Source: a virus. Taken from it: a stretch of DNA of 36,326 nucleotides. The notes under the pieces are model-generated. The model was not told where the DNA came from and ran no database searches. It worked only from the letters and a program-made list of their open reading frames with translations. A program made the position numbers and the translations under genes. Below are positions 9,201 to 18,500 of this stretch, piece by piece (the first letter of the stretch is position 1; each line of letters starts with the position of its first letter). Location of the stretch: positions 1 through 36,326 of IMG/VR virus record IMGVR_UViG_3300023108_000076; one strand, 5' to 3'.

Positions 9201-12200
9201 AAAATCCTGTAGGAGTTTGTAATCTAAATGCATTTGATGTATTAGGATCAATATAGAAATTATTATTTGATATATCACCAAATCTATCCGAATAAACATT
9301 TACAGCAAAATCTGCTGAATCATTATCAATGTTTAATCTTTGAGTATTGCCAGTCCAAACTCTAAATGTATCATTTGCAGCAAAACCAAAATAGTTATCT
9401 GTATCTCCGTTGTGCTGAATATAATCATCAATACCAATTCTATTAAGAACAGAAGTACCAGCTGGATCTAAATAATAATTCGCATCTGAATAATCGAGAT
9501 ATCTACCTGCTTGAATATCACCAGATGTATAAATTGTTTTATTGTTACTTACTCTTAAATAAGTAGAGTCGGTCATATACCAACCACCACCTTCACCAAA
9601 TGTAAGTTCATTGTGTTTTATAAATGAGCTAGTACCATTTCCAAATACAACTGCATCATCACTACCAGTTAATTGAACAGATCCATTAACATGTAATTTA
9701 TTAGGATTAATACTACCAATTATAGGAGTGGCATCTGAATTAGCATATGTAATAGATTGGTCACCAACAATAACATTCATGCTCGAATCTACTGTTAGAC
9801 CAAATGTTGCACCTGTATCAATAATACTCCATGCACCTGTTGATTCTATAACATTATAGAAATTATTAAGACCATCACCACGCTCACTTAAGATTTCTGT
9901 ACCATCTGCATAGTAAGATGTAAATTTATTGTTTGTTGATAAAGGATTATTTCCAATATCAATTCTATTTAAGTGACTTAATGCATAATTACCATTACCA
10001 CCAGATATTGCAAAAAGAGGATTACTTGTTGCTGCATGAGCGCCATAAGGTGATATTGTTATACCACCATTACCAGTAGTATCATCCCATCTATCAACAT
10101 CTGTTAAATTACCAAGTGCAATTCTACCACTAAGTGCTAATGCTGTAACTGTACTAGATGCACCAACATTCAAATAATTAGTTGTTCCTGTTGTTGCATA
10201 ATAATAAGGTGCTCTTACTGGAACAGATGCTGCAACATTAGAGCTAGTAATTGTTAATCTAGTTGCTGAGTCTGCATCAAATGCTATTTGATTATCAGTA
10301 AAAGAAAGTTTTGTATCAGTATCTCCATTATGGAATAAATCGCTATCAATACCAATAGAGCCTAAAGTTGAAGCACTACCTGGATCTAAGAAATAAGAAT
10401 TATTGTCAGAATCATAATAACGAGGAGCATAAACATTTACAGCAAAATCTGCTGAATCAGTATCTATATTAAATCTTTGTACTCCACCTGTGAAAATTTT
10501 GAATGTGTCATCAGCTGGAAAACCAATATAAGTATCTTCGTCACCAATATGACGAATGTAATCCGCAATATCAATTCTACTAAGAATAGAAGTTCCTGCA
10601 GGATCTGCATAGTAAGTATTATCGTTACTATCATAATAACGAGGAGCATAAACGTTTACACTAAAGTCTGCTGAGTCTAAATCAATACTTAATTTACTTG
10701 TATTATTTACAAATACTCTAAATCTTTGATTAGTATCAAATCCAAAGTATGTTGTAAGATCTCCTCTATGTCTAATATAATCATCAATATCAACGGTATT
10801 CATTTGAGAATTACCAGCTGCGTCTACAAAATATTGAGTATTATCTGAATCGTAATAGATAGGTGAACGCATTGCACCTGTTGCAAGAGCATAAGTACTT
10901 GTAATTCTGAATTCGTCATTTCCGCCAGCACTAAATCCAATAGTATCAGCACCATAACGATACATACCAGTATTATTATCTAATTCAAATGAGTATGTTG
11001 GTAAAGCTAAAGTACCAGCTGCTGCTGTAATTCTACCAGCAGTATTAATTGCGGTGCCTGTATTACTAAAGTCTCCAAAGTATGCTAAATTATCTGCATC
11101 ATAATAAATGCTTGCATATGATGAAGATACTGAAATAGTTCCACCAAGGAAGTCATTATTTCCAATATTTACATCAGCATTAAAATTAAATCTATTTAAA
11201 CCAAATCCACCAGATACTATTTCAAAGTTTACTGAATGATCTGTCGCATTTGTTTCATCTTGATAATAACGAATATATCCTTGACCGTCTGTTGATTGGA
11301 TTTGGAATCTTTCTGTTGCACTAGAACCAATACTAATTTGAGCATTAGCTGTACCAGTATAAACATTTAAATTATAAAGCTGTGAATTACCATCCGGATC
11401 AACTAAGTAGTTAGTATCTGCAGAAGAAATAAATGATGTACCTTTAATGTCATTAAAAGCATATACAAAATTATTATCGGCTTTTAATCTACTTGAACCA
11501 CCAGTTTGAATATCTATTGTATCGCCTAAGAACTGGATGCCTGTGTCTGAATCTCCATTATGCTTAATGTATTCATCTATACCAATTTGATTTAATACTG
11601 AATTTCCATCAGGATCTAACAAATAAGTATTATCTTCAACATCTACAAAACTTTTACCATAAACGTTTTCTTCTACAATCCAGTCATCATTTGTATCTAA
11701 TCTTGCGGCATAATTAAATGTAGTATCTAAAAAACCAATTTCACCAGCAGAAGAATAAATTGTTCTATTATTACCAGCGCCATCCATATAAATGTAAGCA
11801 CCACCTGTACCAGTACCAACAGTTAATGTACCTTGTACAGCATGATTTCCAGAAGTTACAGCACCAGTACTAGTTGCTCTTAATTTTGGACTTCCTCCAT
11901 AAAGTACCTCACCATAAGATACTCCAGACTGATTCCAAAATGATGCAATACCAGCGTCTGCAAATGTAGAACCTTGCTTACCAGAAAGATATACGGTACC
12001 ATTACCTACACCAGAAGCACCACCGGCCTCTATAGGAAACGAATTTGCAAAAGATGTAATTGTACCAGTTAAACTAGAAGAATCACCTATTAATAAACCT
12101 TGTGAGACACCACCAATTTGCCACTTATCAGAAGCTTCTATCCAAGTAAATGATGCGTTATCTAAAGTACCTCTTTCAACTTCGATACCAGCATTTTCTG

Positions 12201-12843
12201 ATGGAGTGCTTCCTGTATAATTACTATTAAGAGTAATAATATTATCAGCAAGTAAAATCTCTTCTGTATTAACAGTTGTTGTATTACCAGTTACTGTAAG
12301 ATCACCATTAATAACAAGACTACCATTCATAGTATCGTCTTGATCTGATCTTAAGAATTGTAATGAATCTAAACCATCAAGTAAGTCAGCGTCTAATCCT
12401 GAGTTAGCACCATCATTACCGGCATTCCAAAATACATTGCCGTTATAAGTTGGTTCGCGGAAAAATGTAATACCAGAAGAATCAAATGATATGTCAACAC
12501 TATTATTATATCCAATTTCGATACCATCAATATCGTTATTAAATTTAATAAAATTATCTTCATTACTTAATTTATAATCATTACCACCAGTATAAGTAAT
12601 TGTTAAACCATCTGCGTGGCTTGAAGATGATGTGAAATTAGCAATTGTAGCATTAACTCCACTAGTATTATTAATACTAATGCTTGCTGTATTAGATGTG
12701 GAATAGTTAACTTCAAATGTGCCGGTATATTTAGAATCACCGACTACTGTAAGTATTTCACTTCCGTAGGAAGATGTACCTATGACGACACTCTCTAAAG
12801 ACAAGAGTCCGTTCTTTACTCTGAACTTGTTATTGTTTGCCAT
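3259..12843 (-). CDS. Giant tail fibre-like protein (3194 residues) with about 21 YYDSDN...DPxxTS repeats
   Basis: This is a virion fibre protein, probably trimeric and exposed. The N-terminus (MANNNKFRVKNGLLSLESV) leads into beta-rich stalk sequence, with the DADLLDG and SENAGIEVERG motifs common in phage fibres. From about residue 390 to 2890 it repeats a unit of the form (R/Y)(S/A)P(I/R)(F/Y)YDS(D/N)(N/D)xxYYxDPAxTSxxN about 21 times, with variable inserts of 30-200 residues. The C-terminal 135 residues start ATSARWADLAERY, then EPGTVLGI, ALKGRIPVLING and KKGQWIIADKDG. This terminal module is widespread in phage fibres and resembles the Peptidase_G2-type autoproteolytic or trimerisation domains; which of these it is cannot be settled here. 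The ATG is preceded by GGGGAGAG and a late promoter. The two small Cys/His-tailed genes begin immediately after its stop. The C-terminal half (3.6-7.3 kb) is noticeably richer in GC than the rest. Confidence 0.9.
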   Translation of the reverse strand: MANNNKFRVKNGLLSLESVVIGTSSYGSEILTVVGDSKYTGTFEVNYSTSNTASISINNTSGVNATIANFTSSSSHADGLTITYTGGNDYKLSNEDNFIKFNNDIDGIEIGYNNSVDISFDSSGITFFREPTYNGNVFWNAGNDGANSGLDADLLDGLDSLQFLRSDQDDTMNGSLVINGDLTVTGNTTTVNTEEILLADNIITLNSNYTGSTPSENAGIEVERGTLDNASFTWIEASDKWQIGGVSQGLLIGDSSSLTGTITSFANSFPIEAGGASGVGNGTVYLSGKQGSTFADAGIASFWNQSGVSYGEVLYGGSPKLRATSTGAVTSGNHAVQGTLTVGTGTGGAYIYMDGAGNNRTIYSSAGEIGFLDTTFNYAARLDTNDDWIVEENVYGKSFVDVEDNTYLLDPDGNSVLNQIGIDEYIKHNGDSDTGIQFLGDTIDIQTGGSSRLKADNNFVYAFNDIKGTSFISSADTNYLVDPDGNSQLYNLNVYTGTANAQISIGSSATERFQIQSTDGQGYIRYYQDETNATDHSVNFEIVSGGFGLNRFNFNADVNIGNNDFLGGTISVSSSYASIYYDADNLAYFGDFSNTGTAINTAGRITAAAGTLALPTYSFELDNNTGMYRYGADTIGFSAGGNDEFRITSTYALATGAMRSPIYYDSDNTQYFVDAAGNSQMNTVDIDDYIRHRGDLTTYFGFDTNQRFRVFVNNTSKLSIDLDSADFSVNVYAPRYYDSNDNTYYADPAGTSILSRIDIADYIRHIGDEDTYIGFPADDTFKIFTGGVQRFNIDTDSADFAVNVYAPRYYDSDNNSYFLDPGSASTLGSIGIDSDLFHNGDTDTKLSFTDNQIAFDADSATRLTITSSNVAASVPVRAPYYYATTGTTNYLNVGASSTVTALALSGRIALGNLTDVDRWDDTTGNGGITISPYGAHAATSNPLFAISGGNGNYALSHLNRIDIGNNPLSTNNKFTSYYADGTEILSERGDGLNNFYNVIESTGAWSIIDTGATFGLTVDSSMNVIVGDQSITYANSDATPIIGSINPNKLHVNGSVQLTGSDDAVVFGNGTSSFIKHNELTFGEGGGWYMTDSTYLRVSNNKTIYTSGDIQAGRYLDYSDANYYLDPAGTSVLNRIGIDDYIQHNGDTDNYFGFAANDTFRVWTGNTQRLNIDNDSADFAVNVYSDRFGDISNNNFYIDPNTSNAFRLQTPTGFLDIGSMNASFVQFQTDRPEFYFQKFTKFDGGGISAYSGNDYAYFPTYYDFNDNNFYGDFAGTSVMARITMPQNTVGVSHFGNANLPTYYIGQEMGDTDGWKIYGESPAGTGTGALILEAGNDYDANESIRLRLKKSASPYTSKDALIAYYNYVLASDSFRAPIFYDSNNTSFYTDPASTSVMNNVRGSRFEMDTASRYIDSPNGDYGTIKVEGSTNGYAGYAISNDWAFISDGSTNMGLYNDTRNEWVLYAQDNNFTRLYSNGVHQLSAENGYGYAPTSMRSPIFYDSDNSNYYANFAAGNTATALKVNGQIVRDGFATGDVTTNKLLVPQDANHWVWTPANNWGMFWATTTSSLSHFGSANPNEVIFVGAGDPKAAIDLDNGDAWFKREVSAGSFAISGGNENLNLLKQYGTGIADDTLFDGNDYWEKRVIQTLTGIENPPTTTTSEYTKNNNGPFNASYALRTSGYRTFDSDFIAVEPGEEIYGEVSARFISGSGGLLYMGVRRYDKDKKPIATNDGITYFVVGGNNLTDTNWRTFSGHHTLPTSHTPYNGSDGGAVKYVRLILLMNYSAGGAIREFGPPILKRSQLRANIRTTSNVYAPRYYDSDDNTFYLDPASTSKLNTVDASNFRDRDNTARYMDPASGGNVQGTWNWNNGTIDNLNNLTFNDPGPQEGIRWKGGNDWKIYESPDNLSTNSGGNLQFTSGTGNGTMRMRVDSVGDVWAGRYMRAQRFYDSNDGNYYADPAGSSIFANLYLRTGGLKLQRDYNENAIWFNSGTDTNHVLWNNYYGGPTTRGAAGSGGFDGMYWNTYQGLRIRGGSAGAFDIARFNTNGPGNGNAHFVQLYADNVEQLGTRGGYGYAPNSMRSPLFYDQDDTSYYGNFAGTSITNVMQANRFQTPNGWDIYDTNGEELNIRSNNSDHGQIIFRDSDSTDCGRIYFDDDNHFGLKTPSNEWAVYIERDARVYLYYNGTWEERTASGYMEARGSYRAPIFYDSNDTGFYANPNSTSRFRGLTVLEDITAPGITGSSGSLRRRDNRIIAPSEDTAGELKFGFTSWNNDNASPYADYLHLRSYTDASGGSDNLLMFKKSGRQMRLWQQSWGSSTAYSSYSNIAVYNSNPDGSGNDLYASRYYDENNTSYYMDPASTSIVNITRHASGGYTEYQTSGGNIRGYIQATESNDAHLIIATSGGEDISFRDGGLGGQWNMIIRGDGNVLTLGSNYAQQYYDRNDTNYYGDFGGTSIINYIDLRGKLYFKGRHADSAGSSSYISPSHLGGKLRDMLNNTAAEFHSGNDQPITIYFRSGVNAPSDFAYISYDPDYDNSGENGALVLGAENDGTGSSDYIRLQARTVVDADQYSSDNTEIMEWYRGSTRYGRLNTDYLWHSSDIRSPIFYDSNDTNYYVDPNGTSRMNQVRANYFTNDGSVSSDDRFGLYWDSGRSEAYAIFREGGGWSYRYPDLRIAFHTGIKLGANADYNGIRFYNDYNMAGQVMSVNNATDPLGGNNVYVNNSLQAGSSLRAPIFYDSNNTTYYINPADSGRAARLRGYIQIDGDNNDTWLTMQSASNGYARIRMFGYAGDPCIEFSDATNSAGQDQVWALGADDRYVGSFVIRWGNNSPFPQDWTSHGSEYFQLKHNGNLSLSGGEPDSYRLHVGGVAYASSSMRSPIFYDSDNTGYYVNPASGSNFNSYIRATEIYARNWFRNDNSREGIYNQGTGVHAYSYQGQYYAITGNNNSSSMSLQLRAAYNGTMCRWMYGDRTWSGDLNAAGQWQLQTRHQDGYSPTLRFIESSNESWTGNIGNDAGKLEYHSNRFYLESGGNSSLIVQFRRNGSNRSYIDNNGLYVGTATSARWADLAERYRADDIYEPGTVLGINLDGDSEVTLFQPGMPLAGAVSTNPAVQMNDMGIKPDSKSKKAKMNPFIALKGRIPVLINGTAKKGQWIIADKDGRGKAVDYGTKDINTFEIIGVAVGDCDGNGEVEVKV
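3327..3334 (-). promoter_or_regulatory. T4-type late promoter octamer within the fibre gene, upstream of the small-protein cassette
   Basis: On the minus strand the sequence is TATAAATACTTTT. The octamer TATAAATA is the exact T4 late-promoter core, and the following bases resemble the extended T4 form (TATAAATACTATT). It sits in the codons for DINTF near the C-terminus of the 3194-residue protein, 69 bases before the ATG of the first small gene. Transcription would start a few bases downstream and leave a leader of about 60 bases. An A/T octamer is expected a handful of times by chance in 36 kb this AT-rich, so position is the main support. Confidence 0.5.
4140..11660 (-). repeat. Region of YYDSDN...DPxxTS coding repeats in the giant fibre gene
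   Basis: About 21 copies of a roughly 30-residue signature recur at irregular spacing, for example RSPIFYDSNDTNYYVDPNGT and YAPRYYDSDDNTFYLDPAST. Early copies (about 9.2-11.7 kb) are followed by a second repeated element of the form IDDYIQHNGDTDNYFGFAAN ... DSADFAVNV, present at least four times, with near-identical DNA around 9291-9330 and 10425-10465. Two weaker copies of the signature also occur in the neighbouring 1300-residue fibre protein, so the module is shared between genes. Confidence 0.85.
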
Positions 12844-12896
12844 TACGGTTCACTCTCCCCAGTTTGGCTATTAAATTAAATTTTTATATATCTTTT

Positions 12897-12904
12897 TATT
12901 TATA
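12897..12904 (-). promoter_or_regulatory. T4-type late promoter for the 3194-residue fibre gene
   Basis: An exact TATAAATA on the minus strand lies in the 68-base gap between the 846-residue and 3194-residue fibre genes, 54 bases ahead of the latter's ATG. The gap also holds the GGGGAGAG ribosome-binding site (about 12849-12857). Intergenic sequence totals only a few hundred bases in this window, so an exact match here is unlikely to be chance. Confidence 0.7.
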
Positions 12905-12911
12905 AAATTAC

Positions 12912-15452
12912 CTATGATGTAAGCAACGTTGCTTGTATTTTTATTTCTGTTGTTGTACCAAAAGCAGGTGTAACTAATAATTGGCAATCACTTCCTGAAA
13001 TAGTAACATCAAACTCTGCTAAAGAAGTTCCGGTAAATATTGTACCATATTCAGTTGCAATAGCTGTTGCTGAATCATGTGTTACTAATAATTTAGTAAT
13101 ATGTTTTTCAGTACCATTTTCTACTTGCACTAAAAATTCTCCGCCACCATAGTCTCCATAAAAGAACGAAAATGCTACTACTTGATTAGTACTTGCCGTT
13201 GATAAACTATTACTAGTATAAGTTACATTAGAACTTTGATTAATATCTGCATTAATATTTAAATCACCAGACATTGTATCGCCAGTTACATCTACAAATT
13301 TATTATCTGCTTCTGTTTCTGTATAATAACGACTATCTAATTGACCTGCATCCAGTTCTGCTTCTGTATAATATCTACCATCTAAATCGGTTGAAGAAAC
13401 AGATTGAGTATGACCAAATGTATCAAAAGTAATTCCTGTAACAACATTACCACCACTTAATGAAGTATTTGCTACAGATGATGTATCTGCATGCGAAATA
13501 GATATAACCGAGTTATTAGCATCGTTTAAATTGAAAGAACCTCCACCTGATATTCCAGTACCAGGATTTATAGATACTTCACCATTACCAATTAAGCTTG
13601 AGGCAGTATTAGCGGCTTCATCGAAAATACCAGATGCGTCATATCCATCTACTTTATCTGCATCTAAACCAGATCCAGGACCATCTAATGTTAATACTGC
13701 TGCAAATATTTCTGCCGCAGTTTGATCTGCTGTTGCTCCTGCTTCTATACCATCAAGTTTTGCTCCGTCAATTGCAAGATCTCTTCCATCAACTGTTCCA
13801 CCAACTCCAATATTACCAGAAACATTAAGAGCGCCTCCAATACCAACACCACCTGTAACAATTAATGCGCCTGTTGTAGTATTTGTAGAAGTTGTGGATG
13901 CTTTAATTTCTACTGATTCAGTAAAATCTTGTATAATAACATTATCGCCATGCGATCCTAATACGACTGGACCATCAGCACCAAATAATTGTACACCTTC
14001 TCCTGTACCAATACCATCACTGCTTGATGCAAATGGATATATAGATGTTGAAATAGTACCACCACTAATAATTGCACCACCATTATTAAATAGTTGAATA
14101 CCATTACCACCAATGGCTGAAGAATAAAAAGCATCTGGTGCAGGCGCTCCAGGATTGAGATACATATTACCACCAGGTGTTGCTATACCTCTATCGCCTG
14201 CTCCACTAAGTACTAATGAATTATATCCGTCACCAACTCTAACTTCTTGTGCAGCATTATCTGTTCTTAATATTGCAGTACCTGTACCAACAGTTAAATC
14301 GGTGTTAATACTAACATTAGAACCAAATGAAGAAATATTTACATCATAAACTGATCCATCGCCAGTTTCTAATTGTAATGTATTATTTGCACTTACCCAA
14401 CCAATATCATCAACACCAGCGACTGATGTTGTACTTGCTGCAGTTAATCTACCATCTTCATCTACTGTAATAACTGGAATTGCTGTTGCAGAACCATAAG
14501 ATCCAGCAGTAACACCAGTGTTAGCAAGCTCAGTTGCTAATGTCATTACACCAGTATTAGATGAAGCAGTACCTGTAACTTTACCGGTTAATGTAAGATC
14601 TAAACCATCTTCTAATAAATCAAGTTTAGCACCGTCTGCTGCTATATCACGACCATCTACTAAACCATTAACAATAATATCATTATTAACTGTTAAGTCT
14701 CCATTAACAGTAACATTATTTGCAGTTAAATCTGTTGTTGCCGCAGCATTAGTATCTTGACCTAAGATTGTTAGATCACCTCGAATTATAACGTTACCTT
14801 CGTAAACCGCTGTATTACCAGTAAATAAACCATCTACTGTTGCATCGCCTGTAACACTAATTTCGTCGAATGTATCAATTACAACTGGATATTCTGTACC
14901 ATCTCCAGTTTGTAATAATAAAGTACTATTGCTTGATGTCCAATAAAAGTCTTCAACACCTGCTACAGCAGTGTTTGACATTGATGTAATTCTACCATCA
15001 AGACCAACAGTAAGAATAGGAATTTGAGATGCGGATCCATATGATCCTGCTACTACACCTGAATTTGCAATATCAGTTGTAAGTGTCATTACACCGGTAT
15101 TTGAGAATGCGTTACCGGTAATGTCTCCTGCTAATGTGAGATCTAATGTTGCGGGAGGGACATTTGTAAAATTATTATAATCTAAGTAATACGCGCCTGA
15201 TTCACCATCTAATAAATCTGCATCTAATCCAGAGTTTGCTCCATCTACTGTTTTAAGCAGATCAAGAATTGCACTTGCATCTAAGTCTGCAGAAACATCT
15301 ATAATTGATTCTTGATTTGCAACGGGATCATATTTTTTGAAGTACAGCTTACCATCAGCTGTATTGATAGCGATTTCACCAAGTGCTAATTGTGATGTAG
15401 TCGGTACTCTGCCCGCTACAGAACTCCTGCGGAGTTTAATAGTTGTTGACAT
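12912..15452 (-). CDS. Tail fibre protein (846 residues)
   Basis: This is a phage fibre subunit. The N-terminus has the hallmark LRRSSVAGRVPTTSQLALGE followed by IAINTADGKLYFKK, a capping or attachment module found at the start of many T4-like phage fibre proteins. DADLLDGESGAYYLDYNNFT follows. Two similar stretches (roughly residues 100-170 and 290-370) each hold a (L/T)TGDITG...SNTGVMTL...AGSYGSA..IP..TVDEDGR unit. VDGRD(I/L)A(A/I)DGAKLD occurs twice and DLDGRYYTEAELD once, the latter a classic fibre repeat. The last 90 or so residues (FSFFYGDYGGGEFLVQVENG onward) form a beta-sandwich-like C-terminal domain common on phage fibres. The ATG follows an AGGG ribosome-binding site. It lies 54 bases after the 1300-residue fibre gene with no convincing terminator between, so the two are probably co-transcribed. 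Confidence 0.9.
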   Translation of the reverse strand: MSTTIKLRRSSVAGRVPTTSQLALGEIAINTADGKLYFKKYDPVANQESIIDVSADLDASAILDLLKTVDGANSGLDADLLDGESGAYYLDYNNFTNVPPATLDLTLAGDITGNAFSNTGVMTLTTDIANSGVVAGSYGSASQIPILTVGLDGRITSMSNTAVAGVEDFYWTSSNSTLLLQTGDGTEYPVVIDTFDEISVTGDATVDGLFTGNTAVYEGNVIIRGDLTILGQDTNAAATTDLTANNVTVNGDLTVNNDIIVNGLVDGRDIAADGAKLDLLEDGLDLTLTGKVTGTASSNTGVMTLATELANTGVTAGSYGSATAIPVITVDEDGRLTAASTTSVAGVDDIGWVSANNTLQLETGDGSVYDVNISSFGSNVSINTDLTVGTGTAILRTDNAAQEVRVGDGYNSLVLSGAGDRGIATPGGNMYLNPGAPAPDAFYSSAIGGNGIQLFNNGGAIISGGTISTSIYPFASSSDGIGTGEGVQLFGADGPVVLGSHGDNVIIQDFTESVEIKASTTSTNTTTGALIVTGGVGIGGALNVSGNIGVGGTVDGRDLAIDGAKLDGIEAGATADQTAAEIFAAVLTLDGPGSGLDADKVDGYDASGIFDEAANTASSLIGNGEVSINPGTGISGGGSFNLNDANNSVISISHADTSSVANTSLSGGNVVTGITFDTFGHTQSVSSTDLDGRYYTEAELDAGQLDSRYYTETEADNKFVDVTGDTMSGDLNINADINQSSNVTYTSNSLSTASTNQVVAFSFFYGDYGGGEFLVQVENGTEKHITKLLVTHDSATAIATEYGTIFTGTSLAEFDVTISGSDCQLLVTPAFGTTTEIKIQATLLTS

Positions 15453-15506
15453 ATCTATGTCCCTTAAATTTTAATTAACCTATATAGGCTTTATATTACT
15501 TATAAT

Positions 15507-18500
15507 TTAGAAGGTTCCACCATCTAATTCATTGACTGCAATATTTACTTTACCAGCAGAAATAGTTGTATCTACACCTTCTCCTGCTTCAAATGTTAAA
15601 GTACTTCCCAGTGCAATCACCTGGTTATTTCCGCTTTCTCCTGCTATAGTAATATTAGGATTAGCTAGTTTTGCGTTTTCTATATCACCATCTGTTATAG
15701 AAAATTCTGTTCCTGTAAGTGTTAATGCTTCTCCTGCAGTATATGTACCTGCTCCAGAGAATTGATACCAAACAATACTATCAGTACCTAATGTAAATGT
15801 TTCAGCATCTGAAACTGTTATTACCCAACCAGTACTTCCGTTTTCTGTACCGTCTGTAATAAATTGGAATGATCCTGGTATCTCACTTGTTTCATTAAAG
15901 TATTCACTTCTAGTAAGTACCCAAGGTGTATTTGTATCACCAACAGTTGTAACTTCATACGTTCCGTTTTCAAATAATGCAGTTTGATCTTTAACAAGAA
16001 TTAAATCACCGACAGAAATATTTGTTACGTCGTCAACTTCGAATGCACCATTTGCAGATGCTGTAATTGTTCCAGTTCCTGTATTATAACTACCACCTAA
16101 ATCTTCTGTTGTACCAGCAATAGCTTGAGGAATAACTCTTAGTCCTTGTGCAACTCCATCTACATAAGCTTTTGTTGCAGCATCATTTGTTGCTGTTGGT
16201 GTAGCAAGATTAATAATTTTTGAATTATCAACATCAACAATATTAGTCGATGGCGCTAAAGTTATATTTCCGCTAGTTCCTTCAAGAGTTAAAGAGGCAC
16301 CTCTAATTTTATTATTTCCAATACCTCCACCAATTTGTAAACCACCTGCTTCAAATCTATTTTCTACCTCTATATTCCATATTGTTGATGTTCCAGAAGG
16401 ATTAACTATCTTAGTGTTATCACTTATATCTATTAATGATGCAGCAGTTATGTTATTTGAAATCCATAAATTTCTAGTAGATCTTTCAAAATACATACCA
16501 AAATTATATGTATTATCAAGGAAACCAATTTTACCAGAACCTGAATATAATGTTGTATATGATCCTGGACCATCAAGCATTCTAATTTGAGCAGATGTTC
16601 CTGTACCAAAATCAACTCTATTAAGTTTAGAAGTTCCCGCTGGATCTAAATAGAAAAGATTATTATCTGCGTCTACAAATTTTGGTGCATAGATGTCACC
16701 ATTTGATGTACCACCAGAAGTTGTAATATATCTTGTATTTAATTCAGCGTAATCAACTTCAATCTCAGAATTTGAATCAGGACCTGCAGTATGTGTAATA
16801 ATAATACCGCTATTTGCATCTGTTACTACATTAGAAATATAATCAGCAGTAATTGTAGCATTAATAGTTGTATTAGAAAGATTTATCATTTGGCTACTGC
16901 CAGATAAATCTCCTCCCAAAGAAATGTATGGATCTTCAACTTCTATATATAGTTGGTTATTTAAATCATCATTGACTAAATATGCACCTTCATTCATATT
17001 ATTAGCCATACCATCAGAAATCATTAAACCAATAATATCTCGAGTTGTTTCTGTAAAGTTTGGAATAGCATTTGCTTGAAGCTCAACTGGAATATCAGTA
17101 GCAAAGTCAATACGACCATCTTCTGTAATACGAATACGAGGTACGAAGTTATCATTTCCGTAAATACCGGCTTGTACACCAGAGTTTTCAATGCCAATTG
17201 TGAATGAATTATTTGCTTGAGATATTTCTTCAATCTCAAGACCAGTGCCCATTTCTAATGTTGGGCTATTTAATAAATTGACTTCTGTAGAATAGGTATT
17301 TGCTCCATCTACAATTGTTAAATCAGAAGAAAATTCTCCTTCTAAGTATCCAAGATTAACCGCATCTCCAGGATTAACTGGACTTGCAAGATCTGTAAGA
17401 GTGTTATTAGCAACACTAATAACGCCAGCTGGATCTAAAACTAAATTATTATTTGCAGTAATCTTTGAATTAACTTCTAGATTACCAGTTGTATAATCAA
17501 CAATTAGTTTACCTGTTGATCCGAATACTGTATCACCATCAGAATTAATTTGCCAGCGCTTTGTGCCAGCAGTATAGAACATTAATTGATCGTTATCTGC
17601 ATTAGGACTTGTCTCAGCAATAATTTTTGTATCTTGGTCAATATCAATTACTGATCCAGAAATGCCTGCCCATTGAGTACCATCGTATCCTTCAAATCTT
17701 CCATCATCTGTATTGAAACGGAACATACCCGCTGAAGGAGTAGGTCTTAAACTTGTATTAGCTGTTGGAACTTTAATAGCACCAGTATCACTAAAGTTAA
17801 CTACTCTTGAATCATTTCCAATTTGTCCAATGAACATTTTGTTCCATTGAGAACCAGCTTTACCAAGATTATAAGTTAAATCTGTTTTAGGAATTAAATT
17901 AGATGTAAAGTCTGCAACTACTTGTACTTCATCAACTTCTTGATTACCAATAGTAAGTCTACCACCGATAGTAACATCACCATCGACATCTACATTACCA
18001 TAGAAATGAGCTGTGTTTGCTGCATTTAATGTTGCTGCAAGAGTACCTTTTGTATAAAAATATAAGGTATCTTCATCTTGTGATGGACCAGATTCAGCTT
18101 TAATGTAAGTATCTTGATCAACATCAATTACACCGCCAAGACCAGACCAAGCAATTCCATCATAACCTTCAAATTGATTTGCTTCTGTATTAAAGCGAAT
18201 CATACCAGTAGAAGATGTAGGTCTATCTCCATCCGTACCAACTGGTAAAATTATAGCACCATTACCACTAATTTGTTCAATATCTTGTATTTTATCTACA
18301 ACAAATTGAGTACCATTAAGTGTTAAACCTCTTCCTGCTGTAAATGTTCCTTCACCTTGGAATTGTTCCCAAGTAATATTATCATAATTTAGTCTAAATG
18401 TGCTAGCATCAGCAACTGTAATAACCCAACCAGTGTGAGCGTTTTCTGTACCATCAGTTACAAATTCATATGATCCAGGAATTTCTTCGTTTTGATCTTG

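Noticed and set aside
15479-15488. CCTATATAGG palindrome in the gap before the 846-residue fibre gene
   Set aside because: It has no loop and no U tract, so it is not a terminator; a 10-base A/T-rich palindrome is weak evidence for an operator.
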